Counted from the stretch's first letter, positions 1 to 12,922 are shown. The stretch is 64,000 bases of DNA from Craterostigma plantagineum (GCA_027422505.1 JAPQWV010000486.1:186001-250000); one strand, 5' to 3'. Translations and numbers: made by a program. Notes: generated from the letters alone by a model not told the origin.

Positions 1-1480
1 GTAATTATAATATTCTAGCGATTTATCATTATACTTAATTGAAATATGTTATGAATATTAAGTTAGAATTTTGATAGGACCTAATATTTATAAATGAATT
101 TTCGAAAAAGTATTATTTTATTATGTTACTGAATTTAATTTTTTTTATAAAGGCCCAAGTCGGAACTAGGAGATTTTATTAATTTAGAGATATTATTAAT
201 TTATAGAGTATTAATTTATAGAGGTTTTACTGTACTGTTACAAGATAAATCAAATCAGGACCATTGTTATATTTATATGAGACCCATTTAATGTTTTGCT
301 ATTGGGCTTGAAGTTAATGTATTCAGCCTACTACAATGTATCGGGCGGATCCTTGTTCTACATGCAATGCAAATTTAATTTCAATATGTTTCATATATTT
401 TGAATTATATAAAATCGCATTTAGTAGGTTGAGTGGTAAAGTAGCTTTTATAAAGGGCTCATTATTGCCAAACAAACATTGGGCAATTTCATTTGTATTT
501 TTTCATTGTAGGCCCCACGGACTGGATATTATGATAACTACGAAGATTGTTAATTTATTTAAGAATAATGTAAAGTTAGTTGTACACAACACAATAATTT
601 CCATTATCCCTGAATCTGATAGGCTCGTGTAGCGTAGTGCAATATAATCAGATTAAAATGTGGAAGAAATATTCACGGAATATGCTTGGAATTCGAACTA
701 TGTATTACACAAGTGTTATCATACAAATTAAATACCCGTGTTATGAAGATTGTTTGAAATATTTGCCAGAGATTTCAATGATAGTACAACTACATATAAA
801 TAAAATGTTGGGTCGCGTAGTAATAATTACTGATTATTTCCAAATGTATTTATTATTACAATGACAGTTCTCAGAAACCTGTAAATCGCATCGCAGTAGC
901 TTATACAAGGTCAGATAGAGATCAAATCAATTGTCAGAGCTTTCATCGTATTTTAAATGAAATTAATTAAAGACTGCGCTTAGATACTAGTCTTCTATAA
1001 GAACCCGCCAATGATACAATTTCAAGAAAGTCGATCATATTGTTTTGCTTGGGACACTTGAAATTCATATTTTCTTAGAAGGGACTTTTCATTTTAGGCA
1101 CACAAGTTTCATTTAAGATTCGTACCATGTCACGAAAAAATTTATTTTTATGAACTCGATTTCTGCGGTACTGCTTCATTGCTATAAAATAATAATATAT
1201 TGAAATTTTGTAACACAAAACGATTATCTATTACAAGTTAATATCATCTGATATAAGTTCATTTCTGCAATACCACTTCATTGTTATGAAATATCAATAT
1301 GTTGAAAGTTTGTAACAGAAAACGATCATCACCAACATACAACTTTTATAACATTTTTTAAGTTAGGTCTTTATCTCTAAATTTTACAGAAATTGGGTCC
1401 TTTAAACTAAAGTTTCTCTAATGGATCTGAATCTTAAATTAAACCTATGGAGGGGCTGAATTCAAATATACTCTTTCTAA
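1..1480. other. AT-rich intergenic stretch
   Basis: I see no supportable gene here. The open frames of 98 and 75 codons on the plus strand have no recognisable domain and no splice partners, and composition is uniformly AT-rich. Confidence 0.6.
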
Positions 1481-1976
1481 GAGCTTCTCCAATCGGTATG
1501 GAAACTGAAACGCAAACGTAAATCTTTCCTCCAATCGAGACCTATACTGACACCAAAAATGAGTTTGAGTTGTTTTCTCTCACCTAGAAACGCAAATATG
1601 CGTTTACACTGTTCATAAACCAATATTTTCTTGACTCGTACAAAAACAACCCAAATTAAAAATATGTTTGTAATATCTTAATTTACTTGTTGTATCAAAT
1701 TTTTTTTTCTTTAACAGTTATATAATACCTAAATAATATTTTGTAACTATATATTTAAATCATTTTCAAATTCTTAAAAAAATATTTTAATTTGTTTTTT
1801 GTCTAATTTGTAAAGTTGTAAAATTTAGGGGTAATATTAAAAGTTATCAAAGTTATGTAAAAGAGAATATTTAGAGAATATTCCTTTGGGTTTGAGAATG
1901 TTGGAGTAGAATTAATGCATTTTAAGTTTGAGATTGGGTTTAGGTTTAAGAATGAGTTTTTCGGTTGGAGATGGCC
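1481..1976. mobile_element. PIF/Harbinger-type (Tourist-like) MITE, putative
   Basis: The ends are imperfect inverted repeats: GAGCTTCTCCAATCGG at the left and, read on the minus strand, GGCCATCTCCAACCGA at the right (about 12 of 16 positions agree). Both ends are flanked by the trinucleotide TAA (1478-1480 and 1977-1979), the target-site size typical of PIF/Harbinger elements. The roughly 496-bp interior is AT-rich with no open frame, as expected for a non-autonomous MITE. The family call is an inference from ends and target site only. Confidence 0.5.
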
Positions 1977-1979
1977 TAA

Positions 1980-2637
1980 AGCTTAGTAAAATCACATCAC
2001 ATAATCTGTCCTTTATGATTTTTATTTTTTTTTTTTATTTTTTCGCAACCCCATAGTTACATCTTTGTCTGGTTAAAGAAAGCTCATCTAAAAGCTAAAG
2101 TTGAATGCAAAAAGAAAGGCGATTTCACGAGATCCACACTCCATCTATATCTATATATAATACAGGGATGCATTAAATATCGTTTCTCATTTTAAAATTT
2201 ATTGAAAATGTACATACTTTATAATTAATTAATAAGACTGTCACTGGCTGTCGCCATTTTTCCAACCACAATTCGCAAAACGCAATATAAGATTATAATA
2301 TATGTCTTATAATTAGGAGATAATAAGAAAGAAAGAAATAAATAAATAGAACATATGTTCTTCCCCTTACGTTGATTAATCATAAAACTTATTGCTTCCA
2401 TAAGTAGAAGAAAAACTGAACTGTTTTCTCTTAAGTTTAGCAAAGTACAAAATGAGGAGAGCCTTCGAGCTTTTCACATATATATGACCCCCGCAGAAAA
2501 AGAAAAAGGATAAAAAAATAGGGACACATTTATAAGTAGCCCCCACAGCCACAGTTTAATATTTACATACAGCGAAAATAAAGGAGCAAAATTTAATTCC
2601 CTCAATTATTATTATTTTTCAATTTTCTAATTTCGCC
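1980..2637. other. Intergenic, probable 3' region of the DUF506 gene
   Basis: AT-rich DNA with no gene that I can support. The part next to 2638 is presumably the 3' UTR of the minus-strand DUF506 gene. Confidence 0.5.
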
Positions 2638-3982
2638 TCAAAAAACAGATTTTTTCTCTTTGAACAACGAAGCCAATCCCGTCGGTACAGCCACTCTCTC
2701 CAAACCCCTACACCTGACCGCGGGGAGTTGCCACGTCACCACATCGATCGGGAGCGACGGCGTTTTCTCTTCATCCTCGCCGAAAATCAGATCTAATTCT
2801 CCAACCTCACTCTCCAAAACCTCCACGGCGTCCTTTCGCCCCGGCGAGGCACAATTCGAGTCCTCTTTCCCGACGACGACGTTCTGAAAATTACCGTCGA
2901 TTCTTGATGGAGAAGACGGCGCCGATGGCTTTCGAGTGTGCGGACCGAGCCACTTTGATTTCATGTATTCCGCCTTGCGCCACGGCGCGACGTGCATGCC
3001 TTTCTTCTTCAAGCTGTGCCTCGCCGCGTCGGAGGCGATCGACACGATCTGGATGAGACGGTCGGATCCTCCGACGAAGATGGACGGCAGAGATTGGAGG
3101 ATAAGTCTGTAGGAGCTCGTGGACCGCGCTATCTCGAACTCCGATCGGAAGTCGACGTCGACGATCAGGCGGTCGTCGTTGACTATTACGTCGATGTACT
3201 CGTAATCGCCTGTGATTTGGTTATGAATGGTTCTTCATCAGTCAAAATCGGATTCCTTTTTTTTTTTCCAGTCAACAGCGAACAGATGAAAAAACTTAGC
3301 TATTGAATCGGAAATCACGCTTACCAGCTGGGATTGATGATGATTTTTCCCACTTCGACACACAAACGGATGCGTCGTACCCCATAGCTGTCAGGCTCTC
3401 GGCGACTTTCTTCTTGCAAGTTTTGCCATTCTCATCGACGATCTTCGATGTATCGGCTAGTAGGTTTCTCTCCACCACGGTTGCACACGGTACCAAACTC
3501 TGAAGGAAGACAAAAGGAAGAAAAATCAGCAATCGGAGAAAGCAGTCGAGCTCAACAACACAGTAAACCAGCAATTGCCTGTTCGTCGTTTAAAATGTTC
3601 TAGAACTACCAACCTTTAGGGTATCAGACCAATCGGAGACTGAAGTCTTCACGGAATCGAAGAAGGAATCAAACTCATCTTCGTCATCTGAACTATCGTT
3701 TCCGTTTCCGTTGAAGCAATTGCATCGATTCTTTCCAGATTTAGCTGCTTTATCGTTGTTGCTACCGCTACCACTCCCAGCGTCTTCAATGAAATTACGT
3801 ACCATTTTGTCCAAGCAAAGCGAGCTAGGCTCAAACGCAGGAGGAGGCACAGCGTCGGCGTCGTTCTCCCTCTTGAAAGGACGGTCGAAGAGTCGCCTCA
3901 GCCTCGATTTCGACGCAGACGGTGGGGGCAGTTTCGAAAGGACGACGTCGTTTTCGGAATCATCGATCGGTAGGATTCTCAT
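2638..3982 (-). CDS. DUF506 family protein (PDDEXK-like domain), 371 aa
   Basis: Three exons on the minus strand: 3982-3614, 3499-3325 and 3209-2638; introns are GT-AG and the joined frame is open. The N-terminus begins MRILPIDD, as family members usually do. An acidic Asp/Glu/Ser stretch lies at about residues 96-108. Exon 2 encodes the family hallmark SLVPCATVVERNLLADTSK followed by a CKKK and a GYDAS segment. Exon 3 carries the DYEYIDV and FEIARST-type core and the Trp-containing tail motif (HVAPWRKAEYMKSKW). Biochemical function is unknown; DUF506 folds are related to PD-(D/E)XK nucleases, and some Arabidopsis members affect root hair growth and stress responses. Start choice rests on the conserved N-terminus. 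Family identity is secure, function is not. Confidence 0.9.
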
Positions 3983-4278
3983 CGGACAAAAGGCGCGTGA
4001 GAAGGAAGGTAAAAGTTCAGAAACAGAAGTTAAAGGGGGGAAAAAGCGAATCTCGTCTGTGTTGCCTTTCGCCTGCTATTGCAACTGCTTTTCGTGGAAG
4101 ACGTGACGGTGGTGCAGAGATAGAAGAGAGATGCAAGAGGAAGATCTCGAATCTGAGTCGGAAACTTTCGCCGGAAAATTCATATTCCGGCGACGGCGAT
4201 GGCTAATTCTCGTGTTTCAGTTTCAGCTACTGCTTTTGACTGCTGTTTGGTTTTTTGCGAGCAGACTGATAAGGGTGA

Positions 4279-4285
4279 TTATATA
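4279..4285 (-). promoter_or_regulatory. Candidate TATA box of the DUF506 gene
   Basis: On the minus strand the sequence reads CCTATATAATC. It lies about 300 nt upstream of the start codon at 3982, implying a long 5' UTR. Confidence 0.35.
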
Positions 4286-4299
4286 GGAAAACATGTAGG

Positions 4300-6985
4300 A
4301 GCAGAAGGACACGTGGCGACTCTAGCTTGGGTGGGGCACTGATCTGCTACGGTGAGCGCAGGGTAAGAATATGAATGGTTTTTCATTTCATTTTGTATGT
4401 ACGATTTTTTAGACGATCGTTGTTCTTTGGCTGAAATTTCTTCTCATTTTATCGTTGATTATGTATATTTAATTTCATTCGTCGTTGATTAATAAGGGGC
4501 TTAACATTGGTAATTTATATTTGGATAAGATCGTATGAAGGTTTTGCACATCAATCGAGAAATAAAAATGTATATCTCAAACCACGTATTATTCATCAAA
4601 CCTTGATGTGAACTTCTGTATTATTATTGATTTAGGTTTTCCACGGTGATTAATAGTATAGTTTTACATTAGGATAAGGGTAAACATGTAGCTTACGCAA
4701 TTTATGAATGCGGCATTACATATTAGCATTCAAGTTCTATTAGGATGGTCCGCATTGCCTTTTTTGTGAATGTAATAATTGTCCTCTTGCTATATGTATG
4801 CTTCAAAAATCAAAACCATTGTAATAAATAACGTCTAATAAGTGCAATTGCTACACCACCCTAATTTATCCATCACTTTATCTTAAAGTTCAAGTTTCTT
4901 TCTAATGTTCAATTTAACCATTTTAGAGCAGTTTGATAAATAAATAAAAATCAAGAGTTGAGTCAATTTTTCGAAAATGGTTAAGAATTTCGGCATTGTT
5001 AGAGCATTACTATGTTTTTATGTTAATGGAAAAAACGACATGCTAATTAATATATTTTCTCGTTAGTTCGTTAATTACAATGATTTGAAGCCCTGTTCCG
5101 TGTTTCTCTGCAGGTATATACTAATATAATATCATAGAAGCTACACCTCTTATATGACATATTATATAATTTAATTAGATTTATAATAAATTTTTTTAAA
5201 AAAAAGCGAACATGGTCCTGTATTTTTTTTTTCAAATATTTATGGTAGTTTAGATTCGAAGTCGTGAAAAAATAAATTGATATCTAACAATTTATGGTGA
5301 AAATTAAATTAATTGTCACGAGAGGTCCCCTTGTGTTTTGTGAATTATATCATTACATGTAGTTTCAGTAGGGGACCATGTGTTAGTTTGTGATATTCGC
5401 AAGACTCGAATATAATGTATGCTTTCTTTATTTAGTTTTCCAACTTGATATTTAACTTCCCTTTCAATGTGGGTTGAGTGTTAGACATACTTGTTAATAT
5501 AAAACTATGTTCAGTTTAATTAATAAAAAAATATAATTTGCATTGTACTCACTACGGAGGTTGTACACATCTATTTATTGCATTCTTGACTGAACTTATA
5601 GATGCAAAATATTAAATTGTAAGTGAGTCAAAGTTCAACCGAAGTAATTAAATTGACCAAGACTTTGAATTCCCAGACATAATATTAGCATAAACGAAGT
5701 ATATAGAGAAAATATATTCTAATTGCGTAATACATAATATCTGCATTCCCATTGTCCGTATTTGATTCTTTATACCAACCTTAATCTAATAAAACGTCGA
5801 GCATAATTATCTTTTAAAATAAATAAAAATAAGGTCCACGATAACCAAAGTCGTTTTCTATCAAATATTACATTACAGTTGTAGTATGTCTTAGCAAACA
5901 AATGACGTTAACATATCTTTAAGATATAAATTAAATATGTCAAATCCAAGTTGAGAGATAATTATGATGGGTGTTTATGACATATTTAATACAGAGCCCC
6001 ATCCCATCACGATGATCATGACGAGGAACTCAATTACTGATCACCAATATTATCGATTTATTAAGGAAAAGCAACTAACGTCGACATTTTTTGTATTTTT
6101 GTCATTTGCCCTATAGTTTGACATTAGGTAGAAGTTGGCTAATTTCATGTATTTTATCCGAACAAATCTTATTTAGAATTATTTATAGGTAATCGCATGG
6201 GTAGGAATCGATCCGTGCGTGGCGATAAGTTATTATTTACATAATTAGCTTAGTTACTGCGGCAGGATAAGTTATCCAATAGAAATTTTCGGTTTTTCCT
6301 TTTATAACAAACGATTATTTTATTTCTCATATCACATGTGACATACAAACTGCTCCGATAAAAGTCAGGATATATCATTTTAATATTCTGATATACCTCG
6401 TTTGTCAAACAATCCAAATTTGAGTTAGAATAATAAAAGAAAGAAATAAAAATTATAAAATTTTCAACAACGGCAGTCGCTTGTAAAAATGTCTGATATT
6501 TGATTCAAAGATAACGTTGTCTATTAAAGACAAAAATGAAGCTTCTGATTTACCAAGTCAAAGGTAGATATATGGGAACATTATGCTATTGACCAATCAG
6601 AAGGAGGCAAAAATATGGGCTTGGCAGAAGTAATAATGGGCCTCTGTGAAACTTTAGTTGGGCTCTTTTATTATTTTTGTTGGTAATCGGCTGACTGAGG
6701 TTGGCCCACTTAAGGACTAGTTTGGGTTCCAAATACTGGCTTTTGTTAAGGAGAACACGTTGCTCCGCTGATCGCTGCCACATAGAAACGGAACCCAAGG
6801 CGACATAGAGCGAAATTAATGAATTCGCGGAATCCGTATGAATATAAATACTGAAATTCGGAGATTTTGAAATCACTCGCTTCACTTTAGTCACGCCTCT
6901 TTAAACAAACTCGCTCACGATCAAAATGCTTGCGTTCAAGTACGACTGATATGGACTATTCTTCATAGTGTCCTGGTATTTGTTT
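4300..6985. other. Intergenic stretch
   Basis: About 2.7 kb of AT-rich DNA between the divergent DUF506 and DMC1 genes. The longest frame (102 codons, minus, 6894-6586) has no domain and lies in the presumed DMC1 promoter. I see nothing else I can name. Confidence 0.5.
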
Positions 6986-7030
6986 AGTGATTTCTGATCG
7001 GTTTTCTTTTGCTATTTTGTTTTCGGTTCA

Positions 7031-9596
7031 ATGTCGAGCGACAGAGCTGAAGAGCAGAGTCAGCTGCAGCTCGTTGAAAGGGAAGAAGTTGAAGATGAAG
7101 AGGAATTGTTCGAAACGATCGATAAATGTATGGTTGAATGCATCCTTATTCCATTCCGTTAATTGTCCTGTTTTAGGTTCTTTTATGCGCTTCTGATTTT
7201 CTAGTATGTGTTTATTCCGTTTTGTTTTTTGTGGCATGCTGAAGAGGTGTTTAAATCAATTTTATGTTCGTCTGTTATCACTTTCGTAGCATCGAAGTAC
7301 GCAATGTGGTATTGCTATTAGCTTCAAGTTATCGAGTCAGATTGCTGAGTTATTGTCCATGCTATGGAGTTTCATGCTCGCGCATAGTTGATACGTTTAT
7401 TGTATTGCCTTCAAATTTTATCGTCATGTAGACGAAGCTCATCTGCTGATGTAATCACTGCACGCCACCTTGTGTCATTTAGGTTGGAGATCTAATACTG
7501 TTGTACTTTTCTATACAGTGACATCGCATGGGATTAACGCTGGAGATGTTAAGAAGTTGCAGGATGCTGGAATCTATACGTGTAATGGCCTGATGATGCA
7601 CACCAAAAAGGTGAGCATCAAGTGACTTCGGTGTTTTTATGTGTTCAATTGTATGATGTGTTTGAAATGTAAATTCTGCCATGTCAGAATCTGACTGGAA
7701 TCAAAGGACTGTCTGAAGCAAAAGTGGAAAAGATATGTGAAGCCGTAGAGAAGATAGTGGTTAGTGCCCCGCAGTCAATTGAATTTCATAGTTCTGGACT
7801 GATCTCATGAAATATATTTACTGTTTGTTTTCCTTTCTCCATTCTCAGAACTTCGGTTACATCACAGGAAGTGATGCTCTCTTGAAAGTGAGATATTAGG
7901 TTTTTGTTTTGGCTTTCTGCAAATCTTATTTAGAAGCTAATGGGGAACTATAACTGACTGCACAGAGAAAATCAGTAGTCCGCATTACCACTGGAAGCCA
8001 AGCTCTCGATGAACTTCTAGGAGGTAACTGATCAGTATCACTTCTGATTTCAGTAAAATGCATCTGAGTGCTTTACGATATAAATACGTACATCAATCTT
8101 TGTGCAGGTGGGATTGAAACTCTGGCGATAACAGAAGCTTTTGGAGAATTCAGGTGAGACACATAATTATTATCAGTGCTTTATCACGTAATAAAGCAGC
8201 CGATATGCAAGCTTTCTCACTTCTTAAGAAATCGTTTCCGAATCTAACCGCCTTTGATAAAATTGACTCAGATCTGGAAAGACTCAGCTGGCTCATACCC
8301 TCTGTGTTACCACTCAGGTTATTTTATATACATTTATATGAATGATAATCATGTTACGATTAACAACAGAGTCCAAGATTCGTGGATCCGTCTTCCAACT
8401 GTGCAGCTTCCTATTAACATGAGGGGAGGCAATGGAAAGGTTGCTTACGTTGACACTGAAGGGACATTGTATCCTTCTTAACTGGTTCCTCAGAACTTTG
8501 GTTTGAATTTCTTTCTTCCTTATCGTGCCTTTAACAGAAATGTATTGCCATGTTCTGTTCCATTTTCCTTGACTTTAAAACTCGTAGCCGACCTGACCGA
8601 ATCATACCCATAGCTGAAAGGTTTGGAATGGATCCGGGAGCTGTACTTGACAATGTAAGCATAAACTCTCAACATATACTGATGACGATGCTATCAATTG
8701 AATTCTTGTCCATCTTTTGGCGAAGATCATATACGCTCGTGCCTACACATACGAGCATCAATACAACCTACTTCTCGGTCTAGCTGCAAAAATGGCTGAA
8801 GAGCCGTTCAGACTATTGGTAGGCTACTCTTCATTCAGCATCTCAATCTTTCAGTCCTATGATCCAGAGCAATAACGTTACATAACTGATGGGATAAAAA
8901 TCGTGATATATTCTGTCAGATCGTCGACTCTGTGATAGCTCTCTTTCGAGTGGATTTCACTGGAAGAGGAGAACTGGCTGATCGTCAGGTTCGAACTAAC
9001 TCTTCAAAAGCATTAGCCCTGTTTTTCTTGCACTTTATGTAGTAACATAATGCTTCTTGTGATATTCAGCAAAAGTTGGCTCAGATGCTCTCAAGATTGA
9101 TTAAGATTGCTGAAGAATTCAATGTGGCTGTCTACATGACCAACCAAGGCAGGCCAGCCATTCAACTAATCACCTCTCTTTTACCATCACTCGTTACTGT
9201 AAGAAAATAAAAAAATGTGACTGTTTTTTTCCCCTCAATTTCATACAGTGATAGCTGATCCTGGAGGTGGAGTCTTCATATCTGATCCGAAGAAGCCAGC
9301 AGGCGGTCACGTCTTAGCTCACGCCGCCACCATAAGGCTAATGTTCAGGAAAGGCAAAGGCGAACAACGTGTCTGCAAAGTGTTTGATGCCCCAAATCTT
9401 CCCGAGGCCGAAGCCATATCCTTAACTATGTGCTTTTACACTTCAGTTTTCTCGATAACATCGATGCAGGGAAAAAAAACCAATTACAATCAGTGCTTTT
9501 CAAACATACAAATCAATGATTGGCTAACGCTTTTTCCCTTGACAGAAACACGTTTTCCAGATAACTCCAGGTGGAATTGCGGATGCAAAGGATTAA
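7031..9596 (+). CDS. DMC1: Meiotic recombinase DMC1, 343 aa
   Basis: RecA/RAD51-family strand-exchange protein that pairs homologues in meiosis. Fourteen exons: 7031-7127, 7519-7610, 7688-7759, 7849-7887, 7966-8023, 8108-8153, 8272-8317, 8407-8468, 8588-8654, 8726-8818, 8920-8988, 9070-9148, 9249-9415, 9552-9596. The joined frame is 344 codons, essentially the usual plant DMC1 length. The N-terminal helix-hairpin-helix region spans about residues 33-90. Walker A is GEFRSGKT (132-139), Walker B LLIVD (about 223-227), and the end is the DMC1-typical GGIADAKD. Two introns are unusual: intron 12 starts with GC (9149) and intron 13 is a U12-type AT-AC intron (9416-9551). No coding lesion is seen. 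The gene lies tail to tail with the heat-shock factor, 149 bp between stop codons. Confidence 0.96.
9149..9248 (+). other. DMC1: GC-AG intron (DMC1 intron 12)
   Basis: The exon ends CCAAG and the intron begins GCAGG, ending at CAG before TGATAGCTG. The frame across it (MTNQ then VIADPGGG) is the invariant RAD51/DMC1 sequence, so the donor position is forced. Confidence 0.85.
9416..9551 (+). other. DMC1: U12-type AT-AC intron (DMC1 intron 13)
   Basis: The donor is ATATCCTTAA, an exact match to the U12 5' splice consensus. Nine bases upstream of the AC end lies TCCCTTGAC (9535-9543), 8 of 9 to the U12 branch consensus TTCCTTRAC. Splicing AC|GTT gives [12 protein letters not shown], matching the conserved C-terminus. 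The in-frame alternative at the AG of 9544-9545 would insert two foreign residues and crowd the branch point. Confidence 0.85.
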
Positions 9597-9745
9597 GTCA
9601 TCATGCGGAGTTCTTAATTAATGGCGTTTTGTCTCAAGTCTTTATGTTGCAAACAAACAAACAATCATCTGATTGGCATTTTGTAAGTTTTATCAGACAA
9701 GCATTTTGATCATAGCGAACATAGGAAGTAAGTAAGTACTACACT

Positions 9746-11323
9746 TCAATTCGATCTTGGACTTGAACTACGGAAGAATCCTTCATGATCAAAGTGTCCT
9801 CGGTCAATATCACCGAATGGTCCCATCCCATCTTCGATCACCAAATCCTTCCAAAAAAATCCTTCATCCACTGGCGACGCATTAGCTACCATCGTCTCTC
9901 CTCGGACGCTTCTTGCATCAAATGTCGTTGCACTCACGTTGTTATGATGGTTGGCAAGCCGGTTAGGATTCGTATCGATGACTCCATATCCATCTTTATA
10001 ATTGCCGGAGATTCCTACATTATTGTTGTTGTAAGCACTCGAGGTTCCTTCGCCTACTAGCAATCCCGATGATTCTTGGACGTAAGCTCTCGAGCCAAGA
10101 TTGATGCTTTTCCTTGCCTTCATATCGATCGGCGCAGCCTCCCTTGCATTATCTTTCAGCTGTGTCATCTTCTGCAAGAATGCTGGATTTTGCATTGCCC
10201 TCCCCAAGAAGCTCATCGTGTTCTTCTGCTTGAGCTCGGTCTCGGTTATCCTTTGCTCCATCGTCGTGAGGTACGATCTCGTGTCTTGCTGCTGCTGCCT
10301 GAGCCTCACGAGCTCGGACACCAGGACTTGCTTGTCGCGCCTCAGCGTTTCGATTTCGCCTTCGATCAACGAATTGCATTCTTGGCTGCTGCTCGCCGAA
10401 GCCTGATGGTAGTGGAGATCATCGTAGGTGCTATTAGATTGTACTGTTTTCCTCCTCTTGATGTTTTTCAAGAGATGCTTTTCTCCCCTTAAGAACTTCT
10501 CATTGGCAAACTCCCATTTGTCTTGATCAACTTTCCTGAATCCCTGCACAAATCCACTACCTCGTATTCACATAGAATCTTAATAAAAGTGAAAAGCTTT
10601 ACGTTTTTGTAATCTTTGTGACGGAGCAAGAGGTCAAATTCGTGACCAAGTTTTCTCTACATTGCAGAAAGTTGAAGAGGGCTCTAGAGAATTCGGACAT
10701 AATTTCTTTGTCTCCATTCATTGAATGTACGACATTAAGCCCATCTCCGTTAAATAAAAAAACCCTAATATTAAAAAATATTAAAAATAAGGGCAACTTG
10801 CCATCTCCTTTTTGCCATGGTTTGCCCAACTCTCTAAAAATATCTAGAACAGAAATTAAAATAATAGCCGTTCTAGTTGGTTCAAGAACATGATGTGTAG
10901 ATTAGATACTAATACATCTCAAACAAAGGAGATTCCATCTGTATAAGCAACTGCGTGAACATCTCAAACAAAACATAAAAAGGGTAAAACAGTATATAAA
11001 CTTACATAGGTATTGAGCTGTCTCACAAAGCTAGAAAAATTTCCGTGTTTGAAGTATCTTGGGAGAATACTCGTCGAAAACCTCTGGGGATCCCATACTA
11101 TGAAGCTGTTATTACCTCTACTCCATGAGACAATGTCATCTGTGGTATGATCTTCCACGAACTCATAAGTCTTCACTAGGAATGGTGGAGGGCCATTTTC
11201 GTGCAAACCCTCCATTGGTTGTGGACCATAATTATTATTACCATTCATCAACAGTTCATCGAATAGATAGCTGTCAAATGATGAACCTGAGATTTCTTCC
11301 TTAATGGGTCTTAGTGGATTCAT
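9746..11323 (-). CDS. Class A heat-shock transcription factor (HsfA6/A7-like), 371 aa
   Basis: Two exons: 11323-11006 and 10543-9746, with the intron inside the DNA-binding domain after RQLNTY, the position conserved in plant Hsf genes. The DNA-binding domain covers about residues 45-138 ([14 protein letters not shown] ... [17 protein letters not shown]) and ends in a basic NIKRRK nuclear signal. The HR-A/B coiled coil (about 166-230) is the long class A form with the extended insert. Near the C-terminus [12 protein letters not shown] (about 334-345) fits an AHA activation motif (aromatic, large hydrophobic, acidic). The N-terminal [15 protein letters not shown] is typical of A2/A6/A7 proteins. 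It should bind nGAAn heat-shock elements as a trimer. The exact subclass needs a tree. Confidence 0.92.
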
Positions 11324-11329
11324 ACCTCC

Positions 11330-12378
11330 TCCTCCTCCTTCACAGCAATGGTCAGTGATTATATGGGTAGGTAATAAAACATCTCCAAGATTAAGAATAA
11401 AGAGAGTTTAATTCGTCGGTTCATCATTCACAAGAAATTTGGGGTTTTTTAGGGTTCGTTTGACTAAAAGGAGATGGAGTAGACAAGATCTAGATGTGGA
11501 ACTACGAGCATTTCTTTCTTTATATGTAGAAGATAACCTAAAATAGGAAACAAATGCTATTAAAAATTGGGTTTTTCCTTTTTGCTGGCTTAATAAATAT
11601 CTATCTGTACAATACTGTTATGATAATGGAAGTCTTACCATATCGGGACAAGTGTTGAGCTCAAGCGCATAGGTGGTCCACTAATATTAGAGAAGGTCCA
11701 CAATGAAATGATTTTGTAGTGTGCTCCAAAATACAAGCTACACGTAATTGCAGGAGAACTTAATTTTTTTTGTATTCCACGGGAAAAAGAATATTATCAT
11801 GTTGTATATTAAAACTACCATACTATAATCCAATTCGAGCACTATTGACTATTTGGTCTAGGTTTTCGGCTGTAAATTGCGAGTACTGAGACATGTTATT
11901 ACATAAACTATTTGGTCTAGATTATTGATAATACTGAAACAATGTTATCACATCATGTATGAGGTTACTCTTGTCTTAAATATTGATTTTAATTTGGATA
12001 CATGGTCCATTAAACCAATACTAATGTGAATTCGATCGACTCAAAAAGATTATTCCTCCGAGTATTTTTGAAGAATCTAGCAGAAAAAGTAAGCTTAATC
12101 ATATTGATTAAGATCTGATTAACTTTTGCAGCAATAAAAAATTTGAAAACTGCGTGATAGAGGTTCAGCCACGTCGACCTAAAGCACATCGTGATATATG
12201 AACTCATCGTATATCTTAAATTATTAAGATAGTCCTACGTAAGCCACAAGTCGTTACAAACTCTAGTAGGAAGCGAAAAAAAAGGCCTTTTTAATTCATG
12301 TCACCATGCTTGAATTCCCTCTTTACCCTTTGGGTTATAAACTTTAGGGTTTGGGTTAGAACAGAAAAGGGGGATCTT
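11330..12378. other. Intergenic, upstream of the Hsf gene
   Basis: AT-rich stretch holding the Hsf 5' region. No gene is supportable; a 65-codon minus frame near 12.0-12.2 kb has no features. Confidence 0.5.
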
Positions 12379-12386
12379 ATTCTATC

Positions 12387-12922
12387 TAGACCTGTCAAAA
12401 TGGCGTGCCGGGCCGGGTTGGCCCGCCGCCCGCCAAAGCCCGCCACTTGGCGGGGCGGGGCGGGCTGGCCCGCCACCTGGCGGGCCTAAAAAATCAGGGA
12501 CCGGCCCGCCCCGCGCGGGCCGCGGGCCAGGCGCGCCCACATATAAAAAATATATATTTTTTGTATTTTCATTTTATAATATAATTTATTAATTAGTTTT
12601 AGTTAATTAAGGTATTTAATAATAAATTATGGAGAAATAATGTATTAATTATATATTTATAAATACATATGTTATTAATTATAGTATAATTAAGTAATCA
12701 TTAACTATTAAATTATATATTTAAACATAATATATGATATAATATATATATAATTTATTTAAACTGGCGGGCTGGCCCGGGCCAGTCCGCCCCGCCCCGC
12801 CAAGCGCGGGCTGGCCCGTTTAGGCCCGCCTCTGGGCGGGCCTAAAATATCCCAGCCCAGCCCGCCCTTTTTGGGGGCGGGGCGGGCCGGCCCGCGGGCC
12901 ACGGGCCCATTTGACGGCTCTA
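12387..12922. mobile_element. hAT-type MITE with GC-rich subterminal repeats
   Basis: Terminal inverted repeats read TAGACCTGTCAAAATGG at the left and, on the minus strand, TAGAGCCGTCAAATGG at the right, close to the hAT pattern TAGRGNTGNCAAA. The flanking 8-mers are ATTCTATC (12379-12386) and ATTGTATC (12923-12930), an 8-bp target duplication with one mismatch, as for hAT elements. The roughly 150-nt ends are packed with GGCCCGCC/GGCGGGCC palindromes, while the middle (12540-12765) is almost pure A/T. No transposase frame is present. Confidence 0.8.

Noticed and set aside
336..864. Two open frames of 98 and 75 codons near the left edge
   Set aside because: No domain, no splice partner and ordinary AT-rich composition.
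6586..6894. 102-codon minus frame upstream of DMC1
   Set aside because: No recognisable features, and it overlaps the presumed DMC1 promoter.
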